Of a stretch of 50,271 nucleotides of DNA, positions 7,352-15,572 are shown in pieces. The translations under genes and the position numbers were made by a program. Origin of the DNA: Lachnospiraceae bacterium (GTDB lineage Bacteria > Bacillota > Clostridia > Lachnospirales > Lachnospiraceae); assembly GCA_017540265.1 (NCBI GenBank), contig JAFYBJ010000026.1:1-50271 (forward strand), read 5' to 3'. The notes beneath the pieces were generated by a model. That model did no database searches and was not told the origin of the DNA. It was given only the letters and a program-made list of their open reading frames with translations. Position 1 is the stretch's first letter. Each line of letters starts with the position of its first letter.

Positions 7352-8278
7352 TTACTTCTGCTTACTTCTGCCTTTAAGCCTCTCTAACAGTTCCGTAAAA
7401 TATTCCGGCAATTTTGAATCGAAAAAAACATCCTTACCGCTTCCGGGTTCCTTAAAGCCAAGTGTCTTTGCATGCAGCACCTGTCCGTTAACATTTGTGA
7501 AATTTTTTTCTTTTATGCCATATAAGGGATCACCTACTAACGGGTGACCAATGGAAGCCATATGAACCCTTATCTGATGTGTCCTGCCGGTTTCCAGCTT
7601 ACAGGCAATATGCGCATAGCCGTCAAACTGTTCCAGCACTTCATAGTGCGTAACAGCTCTTTTCCCTGAAGGAATACATGCATATTTCATCCTGTCGGAT
7701 GGAGACCTGCCAAGAGCTTTATCGATAGTGCCCGAACTTTCTTTGAAATTCCCGTGCACCAGAGCCTCATATTTACGTTCTATGCTGTGTTCTTTAAGCT
7801 GCGCTGCTATCACTCTGTGGCTCTCATCATTTTTGCATATTATAAGAAGGCCTGTTGTATCCTTATCAATGCGATGTACTATTCCGGGTCTCAGCACTCC
7901 GTTAATGCCGGAAAGATCTTTTGTATGATACATGACGGCATTTACAAGAGTACCTGAAAAATGCCCGGGTGCGGGATGAACTACCATTCCCCGGGCTTTA
8001 TTGATTATCATATAATCATTATTTTCATATACAATATCGATTGGGATATTTTCAGGCGCTATATCCGGAAGAACGGGCTCCGGCAGCTTAAGAAGAAGGT
8101 TATCATCACTGCATAAACTTAAGGAAGGCTTAAAAGCCTTCCCGTTGATCAGCGCATCGCCGTTTTTTATAAGCTTTTGAAGGTAGGTTCTCGAACAGTC
8201 AGGCATAAGCATTGCTAATATCCTGTCTGCCCTCTCGCCTTCATATTCTTCTGAGATTATAAAACTGTATTCCTGCAT
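7352..8278 (-). CDS. RluA-family 23S rRNA pseudouridine synthase (RluD-like)
   Basis: A 308-residue enzyme that isomerises uridines in large-subunit rRNA. Residues 13-60 form an S4 RNA-binding domain. The catalytic motif HRIDKDTTGL spans 135-144 with nucleophile D138. The C-terminal block has GRTHQIRVH, the family's RNA/uracil-binding signature. Length and S4 domain fit RluD or YlyB/YjbO paralogs; which uridines are modified cannot be told. The ATG lies 9 bases after the ilvA stop, placing it at the end of the acpP-rnc-smc-ftsY-ilvA operon. No clear terminator follows. Confidence 0.92.
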   Translation of the reverse strand: MQEYSFIISEEYEGERADRILAMLMPDCSRTYLQKLIKNGDALINGKAFKPSLSLCSDDNLLLKLPEPVLPDIAPENIPIDIVYENNDYMIINKARGMVVHPAPGHFSGTLVNAVMYHTKDLSGINGVLRPGIVHRIDKDTTGLLIICKNDESHRVIAAQLKEHSIERKYEALVHGNFKESSGTIDKALGRSPSDRMKYACIPSGKRAVTHYEVLEQFDGYAHIACKLETGRTHQIRVHMASIGHPLVGDPLYGIKEKNFTNVNGQVLHAKTLGFKEPGSGKDVFFDSKLPEYFTELLERLKGRSKQK

Positions 8279-8287
8279 CTGATGAAA

Positions 8288-9508
8288 TTAAATAAGTGTT
8301 CTGGTCACCTTCGGCTTGTATCCTGTTTTTTCAAGCTCTTCAAGTATCTTTTCCTTATGCTCGGTACCGAAGGCCTCTATTGTGATACGAAGCTCAACAG
8401 CAGATTTCCTGTTGGTAGTAACAAACTGATTGTGCTCAAGTTTAATAACATTTCCGTTCTGTCCCGCTATCACACCTGCCACTCTCTGCAGTTCTCCCGG
8501 CTTATCCGGAAGCAGCACGGATACGGTGAATATACGGTTTCTGAAAATAAGTCCCTGCTGGACCACGGATGACATTGTTATCACATCCATATTTCCGCCG
8601 GAAAGGATTGATACTATCTTTTTACCGCGGACATCAAGATGCTTTAAGGCCGCTACCGTAAGGAGACCTGAATTTTCAACGATCATCTTGTGATTTTCGA
8701 CCATATCAAGAAAGGCAACGATAAGATCTTCATCATCTACAGTGATGATATCATCCAGATTCTTCTGGATATACGGGAATATTTTGCTTCCGGGAGTCTT
8801 TACCGCAGTACCGTCTGCTATGGTATCAACCGTAGGAAGAGTAACAACCTTGCCTTCCTTCATTGATGCCTTCATGCAGGCTGCTCCTGCAGGCTCCACG
8901 CCTATCACCTTTATTCCGGGCTTTAAGAGCTTTGCAAGTGTTGAAACACCGCAGGCAAGTCCGCCGCCGCCTATGGGGACAAGTATCACATCAACAAGCG
9001 GAAGTTCCTTTATTATCTCCATGGCAATGGTACCCTGACCTGTCGCAACCGTCAGATCATCAAAGGGATGGATAAAGGTATATCCGTTCTTTTCTGCCAG
9101 TTCATAAGCCTTTTCGCATGCCTCATCATAAACATCGCCGTAAAGCACCACATCTGCACCGAAATTCTTTGTGCGGTTTACCTTGATGAGCGGCGTGGTT
9201 GTAGGCATCACAATAGTAGCCTTCATGTTCTTTTTCTTTGCGGCATAGGCAACGCCCTGGGCATGATTGCCGGCAGAGGCTGTTATCACACCCTTTGATC
9301 TTTCTTCCTCGCTTAAGGTGCTTGCCTTATAATAAGCGCCTCTTACCTTATATGCGCCGGTAAACTGCATATTCTCCGGCTTAAGGTATACCCTGTTTCC
9401 TGTAAGCGCGCTTAAATGATCACTGTAGATCAGTTTTGTCTCAAGTGTAACTTCCTTTACGATTTCGGAAGCCTCTTCAAATTTTTCAAGTGTCAGCATC
9501 CCGCTCAT
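8288..9508 (-). CDS. ilvA: Threonine ammonia-lyase (threonine dehydratase) with ACT domain
   Basis: A 406-residue PLP enzyme that deaminates L-threonine to 2-oxobutanoate, the entry to isoleucine synthesis or threonine catabolism. K54 in GAYKVRGA is the PLP lysine; SAGNHAQGVA and the GGGGLACG phosphate-binding loop follow. Residues from about 325 onward form a single ACT-type regulatory domain (VLLPDKPGELQRV), the TIGR01127 short form rather than the two-ACT E. coli IlvA. The start at 9508 has AAGGAG nine bases upstream. It overlaps the ftsY 3' end by 23 bases. A longer in-frame reading would only overlap ftsY further. Catabolic (TdcB-like) use cannot be excluded. Confidence 0.9.
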   Translation of the reverse strand: MSGMLTLEKFEEASEIVKEVTLETKLIYSDHLSALTGNRVYLKPENMQFTGAYKVRGAYYKASTLSEEERSKGVITASAGNHAQGVAYAAKKKNMKATIVMPTTTPLIKVNRTKNFGADVVLYGDVYDEACEKAYELAEKNGYTFIHPFDDLTVATGQGTIAMEIIKELPLVDVILVPIGGGGLACGVSTLAKLLKPGIKVIGVEPAGAACMKASMKEGKVVTLPTVDTIADGTAVKTPGSKIFPYIQKNLDDIITVDDEDLIVAFLDMVENHKMIVENSGLLTVAALKHLDVRGKKIVSILSGGNMDVITMSSVVQQGLIFRNRIFTVSVLLPDKPGELQRVAGVIAGQNGNVIKLEHNQFVTTNRKSAVELRITIEAFGTEHKEKILEELEKTGYKPKVTRTLI

Positions 9509-10697
9509 CTTTTTCATCTCCTTCGCTTTTGTTTTCTTCATCATCATTTCTTTCAAAAAGGGCACGCACATAAGCATCGGGATCAAACTTCTGAAGATCG
9601 CTTATATGCTCGCCTACACCTATGTATTTAACGGGAACTTTTAATTTAGCCTGTATTGCCACGGCTATTCCGCCCTTGGCCGTACCATCCATTTTTGTGA
9701 GTATAATACCCGTGAGCTTTGTTACATCATTAAAGTCCTCTGCCTGTCTTAAGGCGTTCTGACCGGTAGTTGCATCAAGCACAATAAGATTTTCCCTGTG
9801 AGCTTCCGGATATTCCCTGTCTATTACCTTATTCATTTTGGAAAGCTCGTTCATCAGGTTCTTTTTATTATTTAATCTTCCTGCCGTATCAACAAGTAAA
9901 ACATCAACACCTCTTGCTTTTGCGGCTGAGACAGCATCAAAGAGGACGCTGGAAGGATCTGCGCCTTCCTTTCCGCCTATAAGAGGAACGCCTGCTCTTT
10001 CGGCCCATATTTTAAGCTGGTCTCCTGCAGCTGCTCTGAAAGTATCTGCGGCAGCAAGCATCACATTTAAGCCTTCACTCTTAAAAGATGATGCAAGTTT
10101 TCCGATCGTAGTTGTCTTTCCTACGCCGTTTACGCCTATCACAAATACAATGGATTTTTTTGTCTCAAGGCTGTAAGCATCCTCCGGCAGCGCCATTGCC
10201 TCCCTGATATCGGCTACTAAAAGCTCCCTGCATTCGGCAGGTCTGACAATACGCTGTTCTTTAACCTGTTCCTTTAAGCGGTCAAGTATCTGCTCCGTAG
10301 TCTCAACGCCAAGGTCACCCATGATGAGTATCTCTTCAAGCTCATCATAAAAATCATCATCTATCTCCTCGGCTCCGTTAAAAACAACATCAAGGTTATA
10401 AACGAAATTATCCCTTGTCTTTGCAAGGCCGGCCTTAAGACGTGCAAAAAATCCCGGCTTTTTTTCCGGCTTCTCCGCAGGTTCAGCAACTTCCTCAGGT
10501 TCAGCAACTTCCTCAGGTTCTGTAACTTCTGAAGGTTCTGTAACTTCTGAAGGTTCTGTAACTTCTGAAGGTTCTGTAACTTCTGAAGGCTGTTCATCTC
10601 CTGCAGGCTCAATCACTTCTGCGGGCTCTATAGCTTCTGCAGGATTTACGATTTCCGCCTCTTCTTTTTTATTTTTTCTCCAGAAAAACAATCCCAT
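9486..10697 (-). CDS. ftsY: Signal recognition particle receptor FtsY
   Basis: A 403-residue SRP receptor GTPase. Residues 1-80 form the acidic A domain, here built largely from six hexapeptide repeats (PSEVTE x4, PEEVAE x2, residues 37-72). The NG domain follows: P-loop GVNGVGKTTT, DTAGRLNNK (G3), TKMDGTAKGG (G4) and the closing GVGEHISDLQ. It docks ribosome-SRP complexes at the membrane. The ATG lies one base after the smc stop. The rnc-smc-ftsY order is the usual Firmicutes arrangement. The repeat tract is the only odd part. Confidence 0.97.
   Translation of the reverse strand: MGLFFWRKNKKEEAEIVNPAEAIEPAEVIEPAGDEQPSEVTEPSEVTEPSEVTEPSEVTEPEEVAEPEEVAEPAEKPEKKPGFFARLKAGLAKTRDNFVYNLDVVFNGAEEIDDDFYDELEEILIMGDLGVETTEQILDRLKEQVKEQRIVRPAECRELLVADIREAMALPEDAYSLETKKSIVFVIGVNGVGKTTTIGKLASSFKSEGLNVMLAAADTFRAAAGDQLKIWAERAGVPLIGGKEGADPSSVLFDAVSAAKARGVDVLLVDTAGRLNNKKNLMNELSKMNKVIDREYPEAHRENLIVLDATTGQNALRQAEDFNDVTKLTGIILTKMDGTAKGGIAVAIQAKLKVPVKYIGVGEHISDLQKFDPDAYVRALFERNDDEENKSEGDEKDERDADT
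10482..10589 (-). repeat. 18-bp coding tandem repeat in ftsY (6 units)
   Basis: Six consecutive 18-base units encode PSEVTE (four nearly identical copies) and PEEVAE (two copies) in the acidic linker of FtsY. Because the unit is a multiple of three, copy-number change by slippage would alter linker length without breaking the frame. Confidence 0.85.
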
Positions 10698-10698
10698 A

Positions 10699-13600
10699 TC
10701 AGTCGTCTAATTCCTCATTTATAAGATTTACGGATACAAGTGTTGAAACACCTTTCTCCTGCATGGTAATACCATAGAGCCTGTCAGCTTTTTCCATGGT
10801 ACCGCGTCTGTGTGTTATTACGATAAACTGCGTATGCTCGGTAAGCTTGTGCAGATACCCTGCATAGCGCCCTACATTGCTCTCGTCTAACGCTGCCTCT
10901 ATCTCATCTAAGAGACAGAAGGGTGAAGGCTTTAAGTTCTGGATGGCAAAGAGCAGCGCTATTGCGGTAAGCGCCTTCTCTCCGCCGGAAAGCTGCATCA
11001 TATTCTGCAGCTTCTTTCCGGGGGGCTCAGCATTTATCATTATGCCCGCTTCAAGAATATCCTCATCTTCAAGCAGTTTTAGTGAAGCATTTCCGCCTCC
11101 GAACAGCTCCTTGAAGACTTTATTGAATTCTTTGCCGATCTCATCGAATTTCTCCGTGAACAGCTCTCTCATGCGGCTGTCAAGTTCTTCTATTATACCC
11201 TTTAATTCTTCCTCCGCTTTTATAAGATCATCATGCTGGGCCTTAAGGAAGGTATAGCGTTCCATCTGGGTCTGGTACTCCTCGATGGCATTGACATTTA
11301 CATCTCCCAGCTTCTTTATCGCATCCTTAAGCGCGTCCTTATCGGTCTTTAACTTTGAAAGATCGGTAAGATCAGGATCCTTTAAGCCCTCTGCTTCATT
11401 CATGGTCAGCTCATATTCGGACCACATATAGCTCTTTAAGCCTTCAAGCTCTTCATCAAGACGTTTCTTCTGCTCGCTTAAACGGAAAGCCTCTTTATCA
11501 AGATCGTTAATATGACCGTTCATATCTTCGCGTCTTCTGATAAAGCTCTTATTCTTTTCGGAAAGCTCTTCACGTTTGGAAGTAAGGGAATCAAGCTTAT
11601 CCTTCGTATCGCTTTCCGCAGTATATGAAGCCTCTATGGTCTTCTTTACCTCTTCGATATTATGAGTTCTGTCTTCTATCGTCTCACCGGCCTTTTTTAT
11701 CGCCTCTTCTGTCTCGGTCTTTTCGGTGCGCCTGCTTTCGATCTCGTTAATTATGCGGTTAACACCGGCCTGTTCGTATTCCTGCTTCTGAATGGCTTTT
11801 TCAAGCGCAACTTCTTTTTCGGTCACTTCCTGATTCTTTGCAAGCTCATCATCCCTTAAAGCCTCGAGTTTTATCTGAAGCTCTTCGATCTCTTTAGTAA
11901 AGCTTTCCTCATCTCTTGCGGAATTCTTAAGATCCTCATCGAGCTTTAAGCTGTTTTCCTTAATATCAACTACCTGTTTCTCGATCTCTGACTGTTCTGC
12001 ATTCAGATCTCCGACACCCTTCTTGGTTTCGTCTATCTTTTCCTGAGCCTTCTGGAGATTTAAGTTTGCAGTGTTCATCTTGATAAACTGAGCCTGTATC
12101 TTTGATTTTGTCTCTTCATTATCAAGCCTTAACTTATTACGCTCTGCTTTTATATCTTCTATCTCTTTTAAGCAAGTGTCGATCTTTTTAAGGGAAGCTT
12201 TTACCTTTTCATCCAGTTCTTCCATCTCCCTGCGTCTTCCCAACAGGTTTGAATTATTCTTAAAACGGCCGCCGCTTATTGCACCTCCGGGGACCAAAAG
12301 CTCTCCGTCAATCGTTACCATCCTTATCCCGTAACGGTATTTCCTGGCAATCTTTAAGGCATTATCCATATTGTCCACTACAAGAATGCGTCCGAGCATG
12401 CTTCGTGCCACATCCCTGTATATCTCTTCCGTGTCAACTATGGTATCGGCAAGACCTATGACGCCGGGTTCATTTAAGGATTCCGGATTCTTAAATTCCT
12501 GAGGGTCCTTTATGGATGTAAGAGGAAGGAATGTAGCTCTTCCGCCCCTTACTTCCTTAAGATAGGAGATCATCTTCTTTGCGGTCTCCTCATCTTCCGT
12601 GACGATATTCTGTATATTTCCGCCAAGAGCGGTCTCTATGGCAGTCTCATATTTCTTTTCTGTCTTGATGATATCCGCAACAACACCTATGATGCCGCTT
12701 ACCTCGGCCTTCTTTTCCATTACCTGCTTGACTGAACCGCCGTAGCCTTCGTATCTTTCGGTAATATTTGCGATGGCATCATAACGGCTCTTGTCTTCAT
12801 GGTAGATCACCTGGGTGTCCCTCAGTTCTTTATCCTTATCAGACAGCTCCGTATGTATTTCTTCAAGACGTTCTTCCGTATGGCTCTGTTTAAGATTAAG
12901 ATCCTCAAGTTCCTTATTTATTTTTTCAAACTCTTCTTTCAGGCCGGCTATTACAGTCCTTTGCTCTTCTTCGTCTGATTTTGCCTGAATGAAACGTGAA
13001 TTGATCTCTGCTTTACGCACCTTTGTGTTTTCAAGCATGGTGTCATAACGTTCCTTTTTGGATCGTGTCTCGGTGCGCATATTGAGAAGTTCGATGATCC
13101 TTGCCTTCTTATCCTCTATTGATGCGTCGATCGAAGAAATATTCTCCTGTATCGCATCAAGCTCTGACTTCTTTGAATCTCTTTCATTTTTTATCGCATC
13201 CAGCTCATCATCTGCAGCGCCCTTATTCTTTGAAAGATCGTCCTTCTCTCTTTCTCTTTCAAGTATTTCGGTATCAAGGGTCTCAAGTCTTTTTTTGTGC
13301 TGCGCTATTGAAGCCTTTGCGGAATTGATCTGTTCCTCAAAGACTTTTATCTCGCCCTCAAGTCTTGTTCTGGCAGAACCTGTATCACTTAAGGAATTTC
13401 TTGTTTCCTCTATCTCTTTATCCAGTTCTTCAAGAGACTTTTCTATCTCCTCATACTCAAGTCTTATATTTTCAAATTCGGCTTTTTCCCTTGAAAGATC
13501 TTCATTAAGGATGGAGAGTTTCTTATCCGTTTCGGCCTTAACGCCTTCTTTTCTGTCCGTTTCTAAAAGGAAATAATTAACATCAAGGCGCTTAAGCTCC

Positions 13601-14259
13601 TCCCTGTTCTTTAAATATTCCCTGGCTTTTGCGGCCTGTTTTTCAAGAGGTCCCACATTGCGCTCAAGTTCGGATAAAATGTCATTTACACGGGTAAGGT
13701 TTAACTTCTCGTGTTCGAGTTTTTTTAATGCCGCATCTTTACGTTTTTTGAATTTAACGATACCTGCAGCTTCATCAAAAAGCTCACGTCTCTCTTCAGG
13801 TTTGCCTGAAAGAATACGGTCGATCTGACCCTGTCCGATTATGGAATATCCTTCCTTACCTATACCGGTATCGTAGAAAAGCTCATTAACGTCCTTTAAA
13901 CGGCAGATGCTTCCGTTTAAGAGATATTCACTTTCGCCGGACCGGTAAAGCTTTCTGGTAACGGTCACCTCATCAAAATCCGTCTGAAGGGAATGATCTG
14001 AATTATCAAGGGTAATGGAAACAGAAGCATAACCCATGGCGGGGCGGGTCTCCGTACCCTGAAAAATAACATCCTGCATGGATGCGCCTCGAAGCTGCTT
14101 TATGCGCTGTTCTCCAAGTACCCATCTTACGGCATCGGCGACATTTGACTTACCTGAACCGTTAGGCCCCACTATGCCCGTGATGCCCTTCTGAAATTCA
14201 AAACGTAATTTATTTGCAAAGGATTTAAATCCGTGTATTTCTATACTCTTTAAATACAT
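10699..14259 (-). CDS. smc: Chromosome segregation protein SMC
   Basis: A 1186-residue condensin ATPase. Walker A GPNGSGKSN lies near residue 32, followed by long coiled coils (about 170-500 and 670-1030) around a hinge near 510-640 (GIIGVVADII ... GGRATFLPL). The C-terminal head has the LSGGEKALTAIA signature and the LLDEIEAALDESNV Walker B. Full length for the family. The ATG follows the rnc stop directly, with CAGGAG inside the last rnc codons as ribosome binding site, so the two are coupled. It works with ScpA/ScpB, which are not in the window. Confidence 0.98.
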   Translation of the reverse strand: MYLKSIEIHGFKSFANKLRFEFQKGITGIVGPNGSGKSNVADAVRWVLGEQRIKQLRGASMQDVIFQGTETRPAMGYASVSITLDNSDHSLQTDFDEVTVTRKLYRSGESEYLLNGSICRLKDVNELFYDTGIGKEGYSIIGQGQIDRILSGKPEERRELFDEAAGIVKFKKRKDAALKKLEHEKLNLTRVNDILSELERNVGPLEKQAAKAREYLKNREELKRLDVNYFLLETDRKEGVKAETDKKLSILNEDLSREKAEFENIRLEYEEIEKSLEELDKEIEETRNSLSDTGSARTRLEGEIKVFEEQINSAKASIAQHKKRLETLDTEILEREREKDDLSKNKGAADDELDAIKNERDSKKSELDAIQENISSIDASIEDKKARIIELLNMRTETRSKKERYDTMLENTKVRKAEINSRFIQAKSDEEEQRTVIAGLKEEFEKINKELEDLNLKQSHTEERLEEIHTELSDKDKELRDTQVIYHEDKSRYDAIANITERYEGYGGSVKQVMEKKAEVSGIIGVVADIIKTEKKYETAIETALGGNIQNIVTEDEETAKKMISYLKEVRGGRATFLPLTSIKDPQEFKNPESLNEPGVIGLADTIVDTEEIYRDVARSMLGRILVVDNMDNALKIARKYRYGIRMVTIDGELLVPGGAISGGRFKNNSNLLGRRREMEELDEKVKASLKKIDTCLKEIEDIKAERNKLRLDNEETKSKIQAQFIKMNTANLNLQKAQEKIDETKKGVGDLNAEQSEIEKQVVDIKENSLKLDEDLKNSARDEESFTKEIEELQIKLEALRDDELAKNQEVTEKEVALEKAIQKQEYEQAGVNRIINEIESRRTEKTETEEAIKKAGETIEDRTHNIEEVKKTIEASYTAESDTKDKLDSLTSKREELSEKNKSFIRRREDMNGHINDLDKEAFRLSEQKKRLDEELEGLKSYMWSEYELTMNEAEGLKDPDLTDLSKLKTDKDALKDAIKKLGDVNVNAIEEYQTQMERYTFLKAQHDDLIKAEEELKGIIEELDSRMRELFTEKFDEIGKEFNKVFKELFGGGNASLKLLEDEDILEAGIMINAEPPGKKLQNMMQLSGGEKALTAIALLFAIQNLKPSPFCLLDEIEAALDESNVGRYAGYLHKLTEHTQFIVITHRRGTMEKADRLYGITMQEKGVSTLVSVNLINEELDD

Positions 14260-14946
14260 CTACATACTCCTGAGTGCAGCTCTTGCCGCATCCTTTTCTG
14301 CATTTTTTCTGTTTGAGCCGGTACCTTCCGATACGGCTTTTCCATCTATAAAAAGGCTTACCGTAAAAGTCTTTTCATGCTCGGGACCGCTCTCGTTTAT
14401 AAGTTTATAAACTATGTCGTTTGAACCTTTTGCCTGTACCTTTTCCTGAAGTGCGGTCTTGGGATCATGCATTGCCAGATGTCCCGCTACATCGTCAAGT
14501 ACTATACTGTTTATCAGCCTGGCTGCCTCATCTTTCCCTCCGTCAAGATAGATGGCACCTATAAGCGCCTCCATTGCATCCGAGGTGATGGAAGGCTTTT
14601 TTCTTCCGCCGCCCTGCTCTTCACCTTTCCCAAGAAATATCAATTCGCCAAGGCCTATCCTTGAAGCGGATATGGATAAGGCTTCCTCGCATACAAGGGA
14701 TGCCCTTAGAGTCGACATTCTGCCTTCGGGCATATCCGGATAATTTGTAAAAATATATTCCGAGCTTATAAGCTCCAAAACCGCATCCCCTAAAAATTCA
14801 AGCCTTTCGTTACAGGCTTTTTTATTTATCTTCTTTTCGTTTGCATAGGATGAATGCGTAAGAGCTTCATTTATAAGCGACTTATCCTTAAAAACATAGC
14901 CGATGCGTTTCTCAAGCTCCGGGATAGCGGTCATTATCTCATTCAT
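14260..14946 (-). CDS. rnc: Ribonuclease III
   Basis: A 228-residue double-strand-specific endoribonuclease that processes rRNA precursors and other duplex RNA. The signature ERLEFLGDAVLE starts at residue 48, and DAMEALIGAIYLDGG (about 118-132) provides the second acidic pair. Residues 155-228 form the dsRNA-binding domain (ALQEKVQAKG ... GTGSNRKNAEKDAA). It overlaps acpP by 8 bases and abuts smc. Confidence 0.97.
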   Translation of the reverse strand: MNEIMTAIPELEKRIGYVFKDKSLINEALTHSSYANEKKINKKACNERLEFLGDAVLELISSEYIFTNYPDMPEGRMSTLRASLVCEEALSISASRIGLGELIFLGKGEEQGGGRKKPSITSDAMEALIGAIYLDGGKDEAARLINSIVLDDVAGHLAMHDPKTALQEKVQAKGSNDIVYKLINESGPEHEKTFTVSLFIDGKAVSEGTGSNRKNAEKDAARAALRSM

Positions 14947-15196
14947 TCCCGTTCTCCTTTTTTTCGGCTACTCTTTTTTTTATGACTGCCAGTGCGTCTC
15001 CTACAGTAAGAAGAGAATCTATATCAGTCTGTTTAAGGTCAATATCCAGCTCATCTTCCACACATTTAAGTATCTGGGCTATATCAATGGAATCCGCCCC
15101 GAGCTCATTTTCAAAAGTGACGCTTACGGATATTTCCTTGCTGTAAACGCGCAGGACCTTCTCTACAGCGCGTTTCAGTACATCATATTCACTCAT
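14939..15196 (-). CDS. acpP: Acyl carrier protein
   Basis: An 85-residue acidic four-helix protein carrying growing acyl chains. The phosphopantetheine attachment site is S36 in ELGADSIDI. In many Clostridia plsX or fabD precedes it; here only rpmF lies upstream, behind a terminator, so acpP probably has its own promoter in 15197-15254 (a TATAAT is present; no clear -35). GAGGGAAAG supplies the ribosome binding site. The lysine/glutamate-rich tail is slightly longer than usual. Confidence 0.92.
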   Translation of the reverse strand: MSEYDVLKRAVEKVLRVYSKEISVSVTFENELGADSIDIAQILKCVEDELDIDLKQTDIDSLLTVGDALAVIKKRVAEKKENGNE

Positions 15197-15254
15197 TCGA
15201 TTCTTTCCCTCATTATAAAAAACAATAACTTAAATATTATATAAAAATGAGCGC

Positions 15255-15287
15255 AAAAAAACAAGCGCACCGCTGATAGCGATGCGC
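15255..15287 (-). terminator. Rho-independent terminator after rpmF
   Basis: Read on the minus strand, GCGCATCGC - TATCA - GCGGTGCGC forms a 9-bp stem (one G-U pair) followed by TTGTTTTTTT. It lies 30 bases after the rpmF stop and before acpP, separating the two transcription units. Confidence 0.88.
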
Positions 15288-15317
15288 TGATTTCTTCATC
15301 TGTTACGGCAGAAAATA

Positions 15318-15497
15318 TTACCCTACGGCAATGATCTCCTTTTTGTTATATGCACCGCAGGCTTTGCAGACACGATGGGGCACCATAAGTGCGCCACACT
15401 TGCTGCATTTCACAAGTGCGGGAGCAGACATTTTCCAGTTTGCTCTCCTCTTGTCACGCCTTGCCCTGGATGATTTATTCTTGGGACAAATAGACAT
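15318..15497 (-). CDS. rpmF: 50S ribosomal protein L32
   Basis: A 59-residue zinc-ribbon ribosomal protein. The basic N-terminus (CPKNKSSRARRDKRRAN) is typical, and CSKCG ... CKACG holds four cysteines for zinc, so this is the zinc-binding (C+) form. The ATG at 15497 is preferred because GGGAGG lies eight bases upstream; the GTG three codons earlier overlaps that site. A consensus promoter lies upstream and a terminator downstream. Confidence 0.96.
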   Translation of the reverse strand: MSICPKNKSSRARRDKRRANWKMSAPALVKCSKCGALMVPHRVCKACGAYNKKEIIAVG

Positions 15498-15535
15498 CTT
15501 TAACACCTCCCGTCCTTAAAAAATCGCACTCGACT

Positions 15536-15565
15536 ATTATATACAGATGTATATATTTTTGTCAA
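15536..15565 (-). promoter_or_regulatory. Consensus sigma-A promoter of rpmF
   Basis: Minus-strand TTGACA (15560-15565), 18-base spacer, TATAAT (15536-15541): both boxes match consensus exactly. It starts 8 bases from the stop codon of the M3 peptidase gene. Confidence 0.88.
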
Positions 15566-15572
15566 CAACAAA

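Noticed and set aside
7341-7372. Imperfect repeats CTTACTTC near the rluD-like 3' end
   Set aside because: Three short, degenerate copies partly inside coding sequence; no structure or function is suggested.
10482-10589. Regular repeats resembling a CRISPR array
   Set aside because: The 18-base units are contiguous, without spacers, and encode a clean hexapeptide repeat inside ftsY.
10361-10612. Second minus-strand frame with LQKLQN-type repeats
   Set aside because: It is the ftsY tandem repeat read in another frame.
13058-13576. Long open frame antisense to smc (about 172 codons)
   Set aside because: Serine/phenylalanine-rich shadow of the SMC coiled-coil codons, with no ribosome binding site or family motif.
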